NCBI RefSeq assembly: GCF_034479615.1
Contig: NZ_CP140255.1
Coordinates: 310,001 to 374,000 of the forward strand
Source: Vreelandella neptunia
GTDB taxonomy: Bacteria > Pseudomonadota > Gammaproteobacteria > Pseudomonadales > Halomonadaceae
Direction of reading: 5' to 3'
DNA length: 64,000 nt
Shown here: positions 31,587-39,608 of the stretch, piece by piece
Layout of the letters: every line of letters starts with the position of its first letter
Position numbering within the stretch: the first letter of the stretch is position 1
Translations under genes and position numbers: made by a program
The notes under the pieces: model-generated
Told to the model about the DNA's origin: nothing
Seen by the model: the letters and a program-made list of their open reading frames with translations, nothing else
Databases searched by the model: none

Positions 31587-31598
31587 TGGGTTGGTCTC

Positions 31599-31901
31599 TC
31601 ACGAACGGTCGTCTTGAACAAATTTAGTCGAGCGGCCAACGGCACGGAAAAAGCAGCGATTGAGCTGTTCAGGCGACGCGACATAGCACCACGTCCGCTC
31701 ACAGTATTCAGCGGCTCGTGCCATTAGCACGTCATAAAGGCGATTGAAGGGGGCATCATAATCGTAGGGGTCGGCACCAAACAAGCGGATATGCGGATAG
31801 TCGGCAAAGCGCTCAATGAAATAGCGCTCAAGGTCTGCCTCCACGGCGCGATGCTGGGCGACGTTGTCAGGGTCTATCCAGAGGTTGTAGCGGATTGCCA
31901 T
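31599..31901 (-). CDS. Conserved-looking hypothetical protein, 100 aa
   Basis: I do not recognise this family. The 100-residue soluble protein has a good ribosome binding site (AGGAG, eight bases before ATG), starts MAIRYNLWIDPDN, and is rich in aromatic residues and Asp (FGADPYDYDAPFNRLYD). Cys67, Cys72 and Cys82 fall in the C-terminal half. It precedes DUF501 by 12 bp and follows the thioesterase gene by about 40 bp, so three genes may share an operon. Confidence 0.7.
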   Translation of the reverse strand: MAIRYNLWIDPDNVAQHRAVEADLERYFIERFADYPHIRLFGADPYDYDAPFNRLYDVLMARAAEYCERTWCYVASPEQLNRCFFRAVGRSTKFVQDDRS

Positions 31902-31942
31902 TATAAGGCTCCTGTTGCCCCGGCAGCGCGGGGCAGCGTCAA

Positions 31943-32350
31943 TCAGGCGGGCTCAGGCGCGTCTTGTAAGTGCGACGTTAGCGCCTCGCGCAGGTCACCC
32001 TCAATGGGCATGGCGCACTTGGCCTGGTGGTCATACTGCACCATAACGGTATGTCCCAGGTTAGTGAGCTTGCCGTGCTGCCGCGCCTCTTGGGTCACTG
32101 TAAACGAGCTATTGCCTAACCGCGTTAAGTAAGTACGTATTTCGATATCGTGACCGTAAAACAGTTCAGCCCGGTAGTCGACTTCCATGCGCGCCATAAT
32201 CAAGCGCCACTGCTTAGGGTTTAAGTCAGGGGTAAAGAGTTTGAACAAGTCATTTCGGGCAAGCTCAAACCACGCTGGCAGGCGGGTGTTGTTAATGTGC
32301 CCTAAGGCGTCGGTATCGTAAAAGGCGGGTTCAATGGTACGGGTAAACAT
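31943..32350 (-). CDS. Acyl-CoA thioesterase, 4HBT hotdog fold
   Basis: A 135-residue hotdog-fold protein of the YbgC/FadM type. The catalytic segment FYDTDALGHINNTRLPAWFE contains the Asp and the HxN pattern typical of 4-hydroxybenzoyl-CoA thioesterase relatives. It would hydrolyse acyl-CoA in the cytoplasm; chain preference cannot be read from sequence. The start is the first Met (MFTRTIEPAF). Confidence 0.87.
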   Translation of the reverse strand: MFTRTIEPAFYDTDALGHINNTRLPAWFELARNDLFKLFTPDLNPKQWRLIMARMEVDYRAELFYGHDIEIRTYLTRLGNSSFTVTQEARQHGKLTNLGHTVMVQYDHQAKCAMPIEGDLREALTSHLQDAPEPA

Positions 32351-32449
32351 GGCTTGTCCTTGTTATGAAAAAAACAGCTATTAGTACGGTTAATCGCAAC
32401 GGCAACGGTTAGGATTAACCCAAGCAAGCGCTTGGTCAAGAGGTCTTGG

Positions 32450-33256
32450 TCAAGCGATGCGGCGTTGATACCACGCAGTGAGTTGCATCCACCCCAACAG
32501 CCATAGCGTGGCAGCTGCGAAGCCAGCCAATGTTCCCCATAGCAACCCCAGCGTGCTGTAAGTATAGGAGACACATAGCGTGTAACTCAGTAGCGAGCCA
32601 AGTCCCATCGGGTAGTGTTTGATGACCGTGGCCACCGGCGCTGCCCCATGGTTCAGGTGTAGGATCAGCAAAAAAGGCAGCATCGTGACAGGAAAGGCAG
32701 CCAACGTTCCCGCCCAGGCGGGCGGCAGCCAGTGGGCCAGGCTGGTAATGGTAAATATGATCACGGTGGCGAGTGCGGCGCGGGCGGCAAGCGCCGGTAA
32801 CGAAAACGTTCGGCTGGCGGGTATCCTGACATCAGCAATGTTGCGAAATAAGCTGCTGAACAGAGCAATGGCGCATAGCGTCACCAGCGTGCCGCTCAGG
32901 CGCGTAAAGTTAAACTGAGCGAGCAGCGTACTAACGGCGAGCCAAGCAACCAAACCGCCCGCCACGCCGCCAATGACACCTTTAACGCCCGGCTGTCGTC
33001 CTGCCATCCAATAACCGGCCCCTAGCGCCATTGTGGCCGTAAAGCCCGCCAGGGTATGCACCGCACTTTGGGTCGCAAACTGAGGGGAAATTTCCAAGCC
33101 GATAAAAAATAGCGCCAACGCCGTGCCTAATGGGTAGCCCGCCAGCAGGCCCGCCAAGCGCGGGCTAGCGCGTACGGCAATCGCGCCTAGCCCCAGCACC
33201 ATACTGATCGAGAGCCCTAATTTCGCTAGCTGCCAAGTGAGAGGGACTTCAATCAT
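32450..33256 (-). CDS. Multi-pass inner membrane protein, unknown
   Basis: A 268-residue polytopic protein with about eight hydrophobic helices spread over the full length, containing glycine-rich stretches (GVIGGVAGGLVAWLAV) and SPRLAGLLAGYPLGTALALFF near residues 31-51. I do not recognise the family with confidence; the repeated GYPLG/AAFPVTMLP pattern recalls two-repeat membrane families. No soluble domain. A gap of about 100 bp separates it from the thioesterase gene. Confidence 0.75.
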   Translation of the reverse strand: MIEVPLTWQLAKLGLSISMVLGLGAIAVRASPRLAGLLAGYPLGTALALFFIGLEISPQFATQSAVHTLAGFTATMALGAGYWMAGRQPGVKGVIGGVAGGLVAWLAVSTLLAQFNFTRLSGTLVTLCAIALFSSLFRNIADVRIPASRTFSLPALAARAALATVIIFTITSLAHWLPPAWAGTLAAFPVTMLPFLLILHLNHGAAPVATVIKHYPMGLGSLLSYTLCVSYTYSTLGLLWGTLAGFAAATLWLLGWMQLTAWYQRRIA

Positions 33257-33308
33257 GCGGGGTTTTCCTTGCTGTTTTTGTTTGGGTATTGTCAGCGCGC
33301 GCTTTTAA

Positions 33309-33740
33309 TTAAACCAAGCGCAGGCCTTGCTGGTCACGCCAGGCGGCTTCAAGGGCATCTTGTAGGGGCGCTTTCAAGTGCGCTGGGAGCGCCTCATGAG
33401 CCGCTTGCAGTGAATCAAACGAGCGGTTGCGCAGCCAGCAGTACGCCCAGGCGCAGGCTTCGGCGTCGCTATCGGGGGTCGGGCGAGCGGGCATTTGATT
33501 GAGCAGAAAGACCGCCGTGCGCGGCGCCCATAGCGGCATTTCACCTAGCTCATCCTGGCTCCACTGCTCCAGGGTAGCGCCGCTGGGCGTGGCGTCGGGG
33601 GTGCCTAATTTAGCTACCCGTGCTGTTTCGGCCAAAATGAGCGCTAGCTGATCCGTATTCGCTTGCCCAAGCGAGCGCCATTGCCGCAACAGCGCCGATA
33701 GCCCCGCCCGCATCTTGGTATAAAAGTCATCTTGCGGCAT
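33309..33740 (-). CDS. Hypothetical protein, 143 aa
   Basis: A soluble, alpha-helical protein I do not recognise. I start at MPQDDFYTKMRAG, because the longer frame (to 33779) would overlap the divergent patB start. Trp and Ala are frequent, with CAWAYCWLRNRSFDSL and a helical C-terminus. Only 37 bp separate the two divergent starts, so the genes may share control elements. No function proposed. Confidence 0.65.
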   Translation of the reverse strand: MPQDDFYTKMRAGLSALLRQWRSLGQANTDQLALILAETARVAKLGTPDATPSGATLEQWSQDELGEMPLWAPRTAVFLLNQMPARPTPDSDAEACAWAYCWLRNRSFDSLQAAHEALPAHLKAPLQDALEAAWRDQQGLRLV

Positions 33741-33777
33741 GCTTGGCACAACCCCTATTGAATGAGTGAGATGTTTC

Positions 33778-34944
33778 ATGGCCTACGATTTTGCCACGCC
33801 TGTGGAGCGACGCCACCCAGAAGGTGGCTGGGCATCGCAAAAATGGCACCGCTACGGCGACGACGTACTGCCTCTTTGGGTCGCCGATATGGATTTTCGC
33901 TCCCCGCCTGCGGTGATTGATGCACTGCAGGCGCGGGTGGCCCACGGTGTATATGGCTATGGCGAAGTGCCCGCTACGTTAACAGAAACCCTGTGCCAGT
34001 GGAGCGCCCACCACTACGACTGGCCCATTCAGCCGGAGTGGCAGCAGTGGCTACCGGGCGTCGTGCCGGCCTTGCATCTGGCCGCGTTAGCGCTGACCGA
34101 ACCAGGCGACGGTGTGTTGACGGTGGCGCCGATCTACCCGCCATTTTTAGAGGTTGCAAAGCGTACAGGCCGATTGCCCCAGCAGGCGATGCTGGCAGCG
34201 CCCTCAACACCCAATGAGCCTTGGCAGCTCGATATTGCCGCCTTGGAGGCCGCTATTACGCCACGTACGCGCTTGCTGCTGTGGTGTCAGCCCCACAACC
34301 CTACGGGGCGTGTGTGGCGCCATGAAGAGCTTGCAGCGCTGGCTGAGTTAGTGGAGCGCCACGACCTGTGGGTGGTCTCCGATGAGTTGCACTGCGACCT
34401 GTTATTGGACGAAGGCGCTCAGCACCGCCCGTTAGCCGCGGCATTTCCTGAATTAGCGAAGCGCACCATTACGCTATGGGCACCGTCGAAAACCTTTAAC
34501 CTGGCGGGCTTAACCAGCGCCTGCGCGGTGATTCCCGATCCTGCACTGCGTGAGCGCTTTGCGGCGGCTACCAAAGGGTTACTGCCCGATGGCAACGTGC
34601 TCGGCTTGGTTGCGGCGGAAGCAGCGTATCGACACGGCGAGCCTTGGCGCCAGGAGCTGTTAAGCGTGTTACGTGAGCATCGTGAGACGCTGCAGGCGCG
34701 CGTAGCGGCTTGGCCGGGCGTGCGCTGGAGTGCGCCGGAGTCCACCTATCTAGCCTGGCTGGATATGCGCGAGGCAGGGTTAGGCGATGCGCCCTACAAG
34801 ACGCTGCTGAAAGAAGCGGGAGTCGCGCTTTCGGACGGAGCGGCCTTTGGCTGCCCCGGCTTTGTACGGCTTAACTTTGGTACTACCGCTTCCCAGCTGG
34901 AAGCGGCGCTGTCTCGTATGGATTCCCTGCTGAAGCGGGATTGA
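33778..34944 (+). CDS. patB: PatB/MalY-type C-S lyase (cystathionine beta-lyase)
   Basis: A 388-residue fold-type I PLP enzyme. PatB/MalY proteins cleave cystathionine or cysteine conjugates to homocysteine/thiols, pyruvate and ammonia. Marks: WVADMDFRSPP near the N-terminus, PHNPTGRVW, VVSDELHCDLL and the PLP Lys in WAPSKTFNLAGL, with the substrate-binding Arg in FVRLNFG. The start MAYDFATPVERR is chosen over an in-frame Met four codons upstream. It could supply homocysteine to the methionine pathway begun by metX. Confidence 0.88.
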   Translation: MAYDFATPVERRHPEGGWASQKWHRYGDDVLPLWVADMDFRSPPAVIDALQARVAHGVYGYGEVPATLTETLCQWSAHHYDWPIQPEWQQWLPGVVPALHLAALALTEPGDGVLTVAPIYPPFLEVAKRTGRLPQQAMLAAPSTPNEPWQLDIAALEAAITPRTRLLLWCQPHNPTGRVWRHEELAALAELVERHDLWVVSDELHCDLLLDEGAQHRPLAAAFPELAKRTITLWAPSKTFNLAGLTSACAVIPDPALRERFAAATKGLLPDGNVLGLVAAEAAYRHGEPWRQELLSVLREHRETLQARVAAWPGVRWSAPESTYLAWLDMREAGLGDAPYKTLLKEAGVALSDGAAFGCPGFVRLNFGTTASQLEAALSRMDSLLKRD

Positions 34945-34960
34945 AAGCCTTCAGAAGACC

Positions 34961-35905
34961 TTAGTACAGCATCGCAAAGAGTTTGCGGCGGTAAGCAACG
35001 GTCAGCGGGTGGTCGGCGCCCAGTGCGTCGAACACCTGCAGCAGCGTTTTACGCGCCGCGTCATCGTTATAGGCGCGATCCTGCTTCATCAGCGCCAGCA
35101 GCGCTTCCAGCCCTTCATCGTAATGACCGTCGGCCACTTGGCGCAGGGCGCGCTGATACTGCGCTTCGCTATCGGTACGATCGCCCAGGGCCGCAATCTC
35201 CTCGGCTGAGAGTGCCTGCTCGCTAAACTCAATGCTGGCGCGTACGCCACGAGCGGGAGCCGCATCGCGCTCTTCCGGGGGCAGATTGTCGAGTACTTCA
35301 CGGGCTTCGCTGCCGCGCCCTTCGGCCACCAATACCCGAGCGAAGGCTATCTGGTAAGCGTAGTGTTCGGGGTACTGGCCCATCAGGGTTTGATAAATCT
35401 CACGGGCAGCGGCGGTGTCTCCTGCTTTAAGTGCTTCTTCCGCCTGCTCTTCAGGAGTGGGCGGCGCTTCGCCGGGGGCTGGGAAGTAGCGATTGAGCCA
35501 CTCGCGCACCTCTTTTTCCGGCAGCGCACCCTGGAATCCATCCACCAAACCACCCTGGCTAATCAGCTTCACATCGGGCACCGAACGCACGCCCAATTGG
35601 CCGCCGATTTCAGGGTTCGCTTCGATATCGAGCTTGCCGAGCAGGAAAGCGCCCGCGTACTCAACCACCAGTTTATCCAGCACTGAGAGGAGAGTGCTGC
35701 TGCCTGCGTTGGAAGGCGAGTAGCAGCCCAATAGCACCGGCACCTGCATGGACGCTTCCAGCACCTGCTGAATATTGCCAGCATTGAGCTCGATAATGAC
35801 ATCTTCAGGGCGCACCGCCGCCTGTTCAGCGTTAGGCGCGGTAGCGTCAGCACTTCCGGTATCCGCCGTAAGCGGCTTACCTGAGCGGGGATCAATAATC
35901 TGCAT
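34961..35905 (-). CDS. cnoX: Thioredoxin-fold chaperone CnoX (YbbN)
   Basis: A 314-residue protein with an N-terminal thioredoxin domain and C-terminal TPR-like helices (about residues 150-314), the layout of CnoX, a holdase that protects proteins from hypochlorous acid and hands them to GroEL. The usual WCGPC site is absent; the segment reads GCYSPSNAGSS, so it cannot act as a classic disulfide reductase. E. coli CnoX also lacks CXXC. DGFQGALPEKEV matches the family. Start uncertain: Met codons at 35905, 35920 and 35974, none with a strong ribosome binding site. Confidence 0.9.
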   Translation of the reverse strand: MQIIDPRSGKPLTADTGSADATAPNAEQAAVRPEDVIIELNAGNIQQVLEASMQVPVLLGCYSPSNAGSSTLLSVLDKLVVEYAGAFLLGKLDIEANPEIGGQLGVRSVPDVKLISQGGLVDGFQGALPEKEVREWLNRYFPAPGEAPPTPEEQAEEALKAGDTAAAREIYQTLMGQYPEHYAYQIAFARVLVAEGRGSEAREVLDNLPPEERDAAPARGVRASIEFSEQALSAEEIAALGDRTDSEAQYQRALRQVADGHYDEGLEALLALMKQDRAYNDDAARKTLLQVFDALGADHPLTVAYRRKLFAMLY

Positions 35906-36100
35906 GGGTAGACTCGGCATCAAAAAATGAACAATAGTTCCCCATGATATGCAGGCATATGCCGGTGGATTCAAGGAAAAGGAGGGAAATAAAACTCACT
36001 GCTATTGGGTTTCAAGCGGCGTGAACCTGATAAAACAGAAACAGGGCGCGGTTAGGCGCCCTGGTGGAGCTACTGTTTCTGGCACTGTTTCTGAAATTGC

Positions 36101-37159
36101 TTAAGGAATGATGCGCTCCGCGCGTAGGCGGGCGAACAGGTCGAAAAACGCTGCGCGTGTTTCGCGGAAGTGGTCAAAGCCGAAGTCACGGGACTTGGTG
36201 ACGTCGTTGACGCACTCAAGCTCGCGCCCCAGGTCGGCATCGGTGTGCCACCAGGAAGCCAGTTGGGTGACATCGGCTTCAACGAGCTCGTTTTGCTCGG
36301 CAATCTTGGCCCAGGTAGGCGCAATGTCGGCCATCTGGGTTTCAAGCGGCTGCGGCGTTTCGGGGCAGTCGGCGACTTCGAGCTCGAAGAACTCGCCAAT
36401 CTCATGCCACAGTCGACGCCAGCGGAACACATCGCCATTGACCGTGTTAAAGGCTTCATTGTGGGCACCGGGCGTGGTCGCCGCCCACTCCATCTGCCGC
36501 GCCAACACCAGCGAATCGGTTAGATCGGTCAAGGCATTCCACTGCATCTGCGAGCCAGGGAAGGTGAACGGCTTGCCCGTGGCTTTGCAGATAGAGGCGT
36601 AAACCGCCAGCGTCACGCCCATGTTCATGGCGTTCCCGCGAGCATAGCCGATCACCGTGTGCGGACGGTGCACGTTCCAGCTAAAGCCGTCTCGCTCCGC
36701 CGTCGCGAACATGATGTCTTCGAGGGTGTAGTAAAAGTTCTCGCCAGGTACGCGGGGCGCTGATTCACGAAACGGCGTCTCGGTCTTGCCGCTACCGTAG
36801 TTCTCGAAGGCACCCAGGTACTGCTTGGTGCCGGTCACCAACGAGACGTGCGCCAAGCTTGCATCCTGCAGGGCGTCGAGCAAGTTGTGCATCATCGCGC
36901 CGTTGGCCTCGACGTTGGCTTTTTCATTTTCGCGCCGCACCCAAGTGCAATAAAACACGTGGGTGATGGGTAGCCCCGCTAATGCTTCCGCTGTGGCCTC
37001 GCGATCTAACAGATCGGCAGCGACGGGAATGACCCCTGCCTGTTCAGAAGGGCGACGAGATAATCCATAGACACTCCACCCGCTAGCGGTGAGGTAGCTG
37101 GCTAGGTTGCCGCCGGTAATACCGGTAGCGCCGACGACTAATGCGGTGCCTTTGCGCAT
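36101..37159 (-). CDS. PRISE-type SDR reductase (progesterone 5-beta-reductase/iridoid synthase-like)
   Basis: A 352-residue extended SDR. The NADP-binding motif is atypical: VVGATGITGGNLASYL near residues 7-22. The segments FYCTWVRRENE, VTGTKQYLGAFE, NFYYTLEDIMF and WNVHRPHTVIGYA are those of PRISE enzymes, which reduce enones; the Tyr of NFYYTLEDI and the Lys of GTKQYLG are catalytic there. The start has AAGGAG six bases upstream. A divergent LysR gene begins 140 bp away and probably controls it. Bacterial substrates are largely unknown. Confidence 0.85.
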   Translation of the reverse strand: MRKGTALVVGATGITGGNLASYLTASGWSVYGLSRRPSEQAGVIPVAADLLDREATAEALAGLPITHVFYCTWVRRENEKANVEANGAMMHNLLDALQDASLAHVSLVTGTKQYLGAFENYGSGKTETPFRESAPRVPGENFYYTLEDIMFATAERDGFSWNVHRPHTVIGYARGNAMNMGVTLAVYASICKATGKPFTFPGSQMQWNALTDLTDSLVLARQMEWAATTPGAHNEAFNTVNGDVFRWRRLWHEIGEFFELEVADCPETPQPLETQMADIAPTWAKIAEQNELVEADVTQLASWWHTDADLGRELECVNDVTKSRDFGFDHFRETRAAFFDLFARLRAERIIP

Positions 37160-37299
37160 GATTAACTCCTTTTGCAGACAATATTTTCGGAACGGGCAGT
37201 GGAAATGTGCTTTGTGCCCGATGAAAAGCAGTCTGGTCGCCAAGGATCATTGCTACAATTGGAAAAATCGCAAATCTTTATTGCGCTAGGAGCAACTTG

Positions 37300-38238
37300 A
37301 TGGATCTCAATGCGCTACGCATCTTTGAACGCGTTGCCGCGACAGGCAGTTTTACCGCCACCGCACGTCACTTTCATCGGGCTGTGTCCTCTGTCTCGCG
37401 TCAGATTGCCTCTTTAGAGGAGGCGCTTGGCCAGCAGCTGTTCTATCGCCACACACGCGCCGTAACGCTGACCGAGGCGGGCTGGCGATACTATCAGGAA
37501 GTTCGCGAGATACTTGAACGACTCGACCTGGCGACAGAAGCGCTAACGGCTCCTAATACAGCGCCTAGCGGCGTGCTGCGCCTCAATGCTCCCGTGGCTT
37601 TCGGCCAGCGCCAAATCGTGCCGATTCTGCATCACTTCCAGCGCCGCTACCCGGCAATCAAAGCCGAACTGATGCTGACCGATCAACTGACCGACCCGGT
37701 GCGCGAGGGCATCGACATCACCTTTCGTGTCGGAGAATTGGCCGACTCCACGCTGGTCGCACGCCGCCTAGCGTCAATGAACTACGTGGTAGCCGCTGCC
37801 CCCGCCTATATACAGCGCTGCGGTAGGCCCAACAGCCCAGATGACCTTGAACACCACGACTGCCTGCTCTACCAGGGTGAAATGGGCCGCCAGCGCTGGT
37901 ACTTCCATCATGCCGATCAGCCGCAAGCCTTCGCTTACAAAGTCGACGGCAGCCTGTATAGCAACGATGCCGAGAGTCTGGTGAGAGCAGCGCTAATGGG
38001 GCAGGGGCTGGTGATGTTCCCTACCTGGCTAATCGCTGATGAGCTAGCCTCGGGCAAATTGCTGCCCCTGCTCGAAGCGTGGCGTTGTGAAGTCGTGCCA
38101 GGCAGGCGCGATATCCACGTGCTCTACGCCCAGCGTCGGCTGCACACCCGCAAGGTAAGCGCTTTTCTGGATCATCTGTTTGAGATGGTGGGGCCTATGC
38201 CGAGATGGGATCGCTGGCGTGAGCAGCAGACGGTGTAA
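37300..38238 (+). CDS. LysR-family transcriptional regulator
   Basis: A 312-residue LTTR: winged HTH at residues 2-60 (FERVAATGSFTATARHFHRA, VSRQIASLEEALGQQLF) and a C-terminal periplasmic-binding-protein-like effector domain from about residue 90. The start MDLNALRIFE has AGGAG upstream; a TTG one codon before is in frame. It diverges from the PRISE reductase gene, the classic LTTR target arrangement, so it probably regulates that gene in response to the substrate or product. Confidence 0.93.
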   Translation: MDLNALRIFERVAATGSFTATARHFHRAVSSVSRQIASLEEALGQQLFYRHTRAVTLTEAGWRYYQEVREILERLDLATEALTAPNTAPSGVLRLNAPVAFGQRQIVPILHHFQRRYPAIKAELMLTDQLTDPVREGIDITFRVGELADSTLVARRLASMNYVVAAAPAYIQRCGRPNSPDDLEHHDCLLYQGEMGRQRWYFHHADQPQAFAYKVDGSLYSNDAESLVRAALMGQGLVMFPTWLIADELASGKLLPLLEAWRCEVVPGRRDIHVLYAQRRLHTRKVSAFLDHLFEMVGPMPRWDRWREQQTV

Positions 38239-38250
38239 GTGTTCAGGCAC

Positions 38251-38285
38251 GAAAAAAGCCGCTACCTTTCGATAACGGCTTTCCC
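38251..38285. terminator. Bidirectional-type hairpin after lysR
   Basis: A 7-bp stem (AAAGCCG at 38255-38261 with CGGCTTT at 38276-38282). On the minus strand it ends in a T-run, on the plus strand in TTTCCC. It lies between the lysR stop and the convergent tRNA gene. Confidence 0.55.
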
Positions 38286-38406
38286 AATGTTGGGTGGTGA
38301 GGGTCGCTGATTTTAAAATAAGAGAGAACCTATCTATGGCCTTCTGGGGTGATAAGGCGTTGAACCCAGCAGCTCTACTGAGCGCAACCGTCAAACTTCA
38401 GGCAAT

Positions 38407-38443
38407 AAAAAAAGGCAGATCAGTAAGTAACTGATCTGCCTTT
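38407..38443 (-). terminator. Terminator of the initiator tRNA gene
   Basis: A 14-bp perfect stem (38411-38424 with 38430-38443, 5-nt loop) followed on the minus strand by a run of seven T. It lies 9 bp after the tRNA 3' end and marks a single-gene transcript. Confidence 0.93.
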
Positions 38444-38451
38444 CAAAATAT

Positions 38452-38528
<77 letters not shown>

Positions 38529-38542
38529 TCAACGTGTGGCGT

Positions 38543-38570
38543 ATTCTACAGAAGTTTTAGGCGAAGTCAA
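38543..38570 (-). promoter_or_regulatory. Promoter of the initiator tRNA
   Basis: On the minus strand TTGACT (-35), 16-bp spacer, TAGAAT (-10), then ACGCC. The 12 bases GTAGAATACGCC are identical to the main rrn promoter, implying common growth-rate and stringent control. Confidence 0.82.
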
Positions 38571-38799
38571 TAGCGGTATTAACACGTTCGGCGTATAGCG
38601 GTGACGCGCATCCTGCTGCAACATGGAGAGAGTGCAGCTATGCTTTAAATAGCCATAACAAAAAGCTTACGTTGGTGCATTACTCAAGCAAATAATGCAC
38701 TAGGGTAATACAGGCGCAATCGCGCTTTTTCACAATGGCTTGTGGCGCAGCGTACGTGTTTTTAGGCTCAAGTCATTTGTCATTTCAGGGAGGTAGTCA

Positions 38800-39546
38800 A
38801 TGGCCAATCAAGCCCCCGTCGCCTGGGTAACTGGTGGAACTGGTGGTATCGGTACGGCAATTTGTCGTTCGTTGGCAGATGCGGGATATTTAGTCGTGGC
38901 GGGTTATCGCAACCCCGACAAGGCTAAATCCTGGCTAGAAACGCAGCACGCTGACGGCTATAACAATATCGAATTGTCGGGTGTCGATCTTGCTGACCAC
39001 AACGCCTGCCTGGAAGGTGCCCGCGAAATCCATGACAAGTATGGCCCCATTAGTGTGCTGGTGAACTGTGCGGGGATTACCCGTGATGGCACCATGAAGA
39101 AAATGACCTATGAGCAGTGGTACGAAGTGCTCGACACCAACCTCAATAGCGTGTTTAACACCTGCCGTAGCGTCATTGAGATGATGCTTGAGAATGGCTA
39201 TGGCCGGATTATCAATATTTCATCCATCAATGGCCGTAAAGGTCAGTTTGGTCAGGTCAACTACGCGGCGGCGAAAGCCGGTATGCATGGCTTGACCATG
39301 TCGCTGGCACAGGAAACAGCGACCAAAGGGATTACCGTCAATACCGTATCGCCTGGCTATATCGCCACCGATATGATCATGAATATTCCTGAAAAAGTGC
39401 GCGAGGCAATCCGGGAAACAATCCCAGTGAAGCGCTATGGCACGCCAGAGGAGATTGGCCGATTGGTCACCTTCTTAGCCGATAAGGAGTCAGGTTTTAT
39501 CACCGGTGCGAACATCGATATCAACGGTGGTCAGTTCATGGGCTAG
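38800..39546 (+). CDS. phbB: Acetoacetyl-CoA reductase (PhbB)
   Basis: An NADPH-dependent SDR of 248 residues that makes (R)-3-hydroxybutyryl-CoA for polyhydroxybutyrate. Cofactor motif TGGTGGIG at residues 11-18, NCAG, catalytic Ser in INISSINGRKGQFGQ and YxxxK in NYAAAKAG. The NGRKGQFGQ segment and C-terminal NINGGQFMG-like end match PhbB rather than FabG. GGGAGG precedes the start. It is a lone gene with a terminator; PHB thiolase and synthase are not in the window. PHB storage is common in Halomonas. Confidence 0.92.
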   Translation: MANQAPVAWVTGGTGGIGTAICRSLADAGYLVVAGYRNPDKAKSWLETQHADGYNNIELSGVDLADHNACLEGAREIHDKYGPISVLVNCAGITRDGTMKKMTYEQWYEVLDTNLNSVFNTCRSVIEMMLENGYGRIINISSINGRKGQFGQVNYAAAKAGMHGLTMSLAQETATKGITVNTVSPGYIATDMIMNIPEKVREAIRETIPVKRYGTPEEIGRLVTFLADKESGFITGANIDINGGQFMG

Positions 39547-39572
39547 TGGTTAGCCCAAGAAGAGAAGGCAAG

Positions 39573-39600
39573 CGGGAGGCTATAAGCCTCCCGTTTTCTT
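39573..39600 (+). terminator. Terminator of phbB
   Basis: A 9-bp perfect stem (CGGGAGGCT with AGCCTCCCG, 3-nt loop) followed by TTTTCTT; it lies between the convergent phbB and DUF349 genes. Confidence 0.88.
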
Positions 39601-39608
39601 GCTAATGC

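Noticed and set aside
38529..38799. Gene-like content in the 271 bp between tRNA-fMet and phbB
   Set aside because: Apart from the tRNA promoter I see no frame of useful length, no hairpin and no recognised motif beyond an AT-rich promoter-like area.
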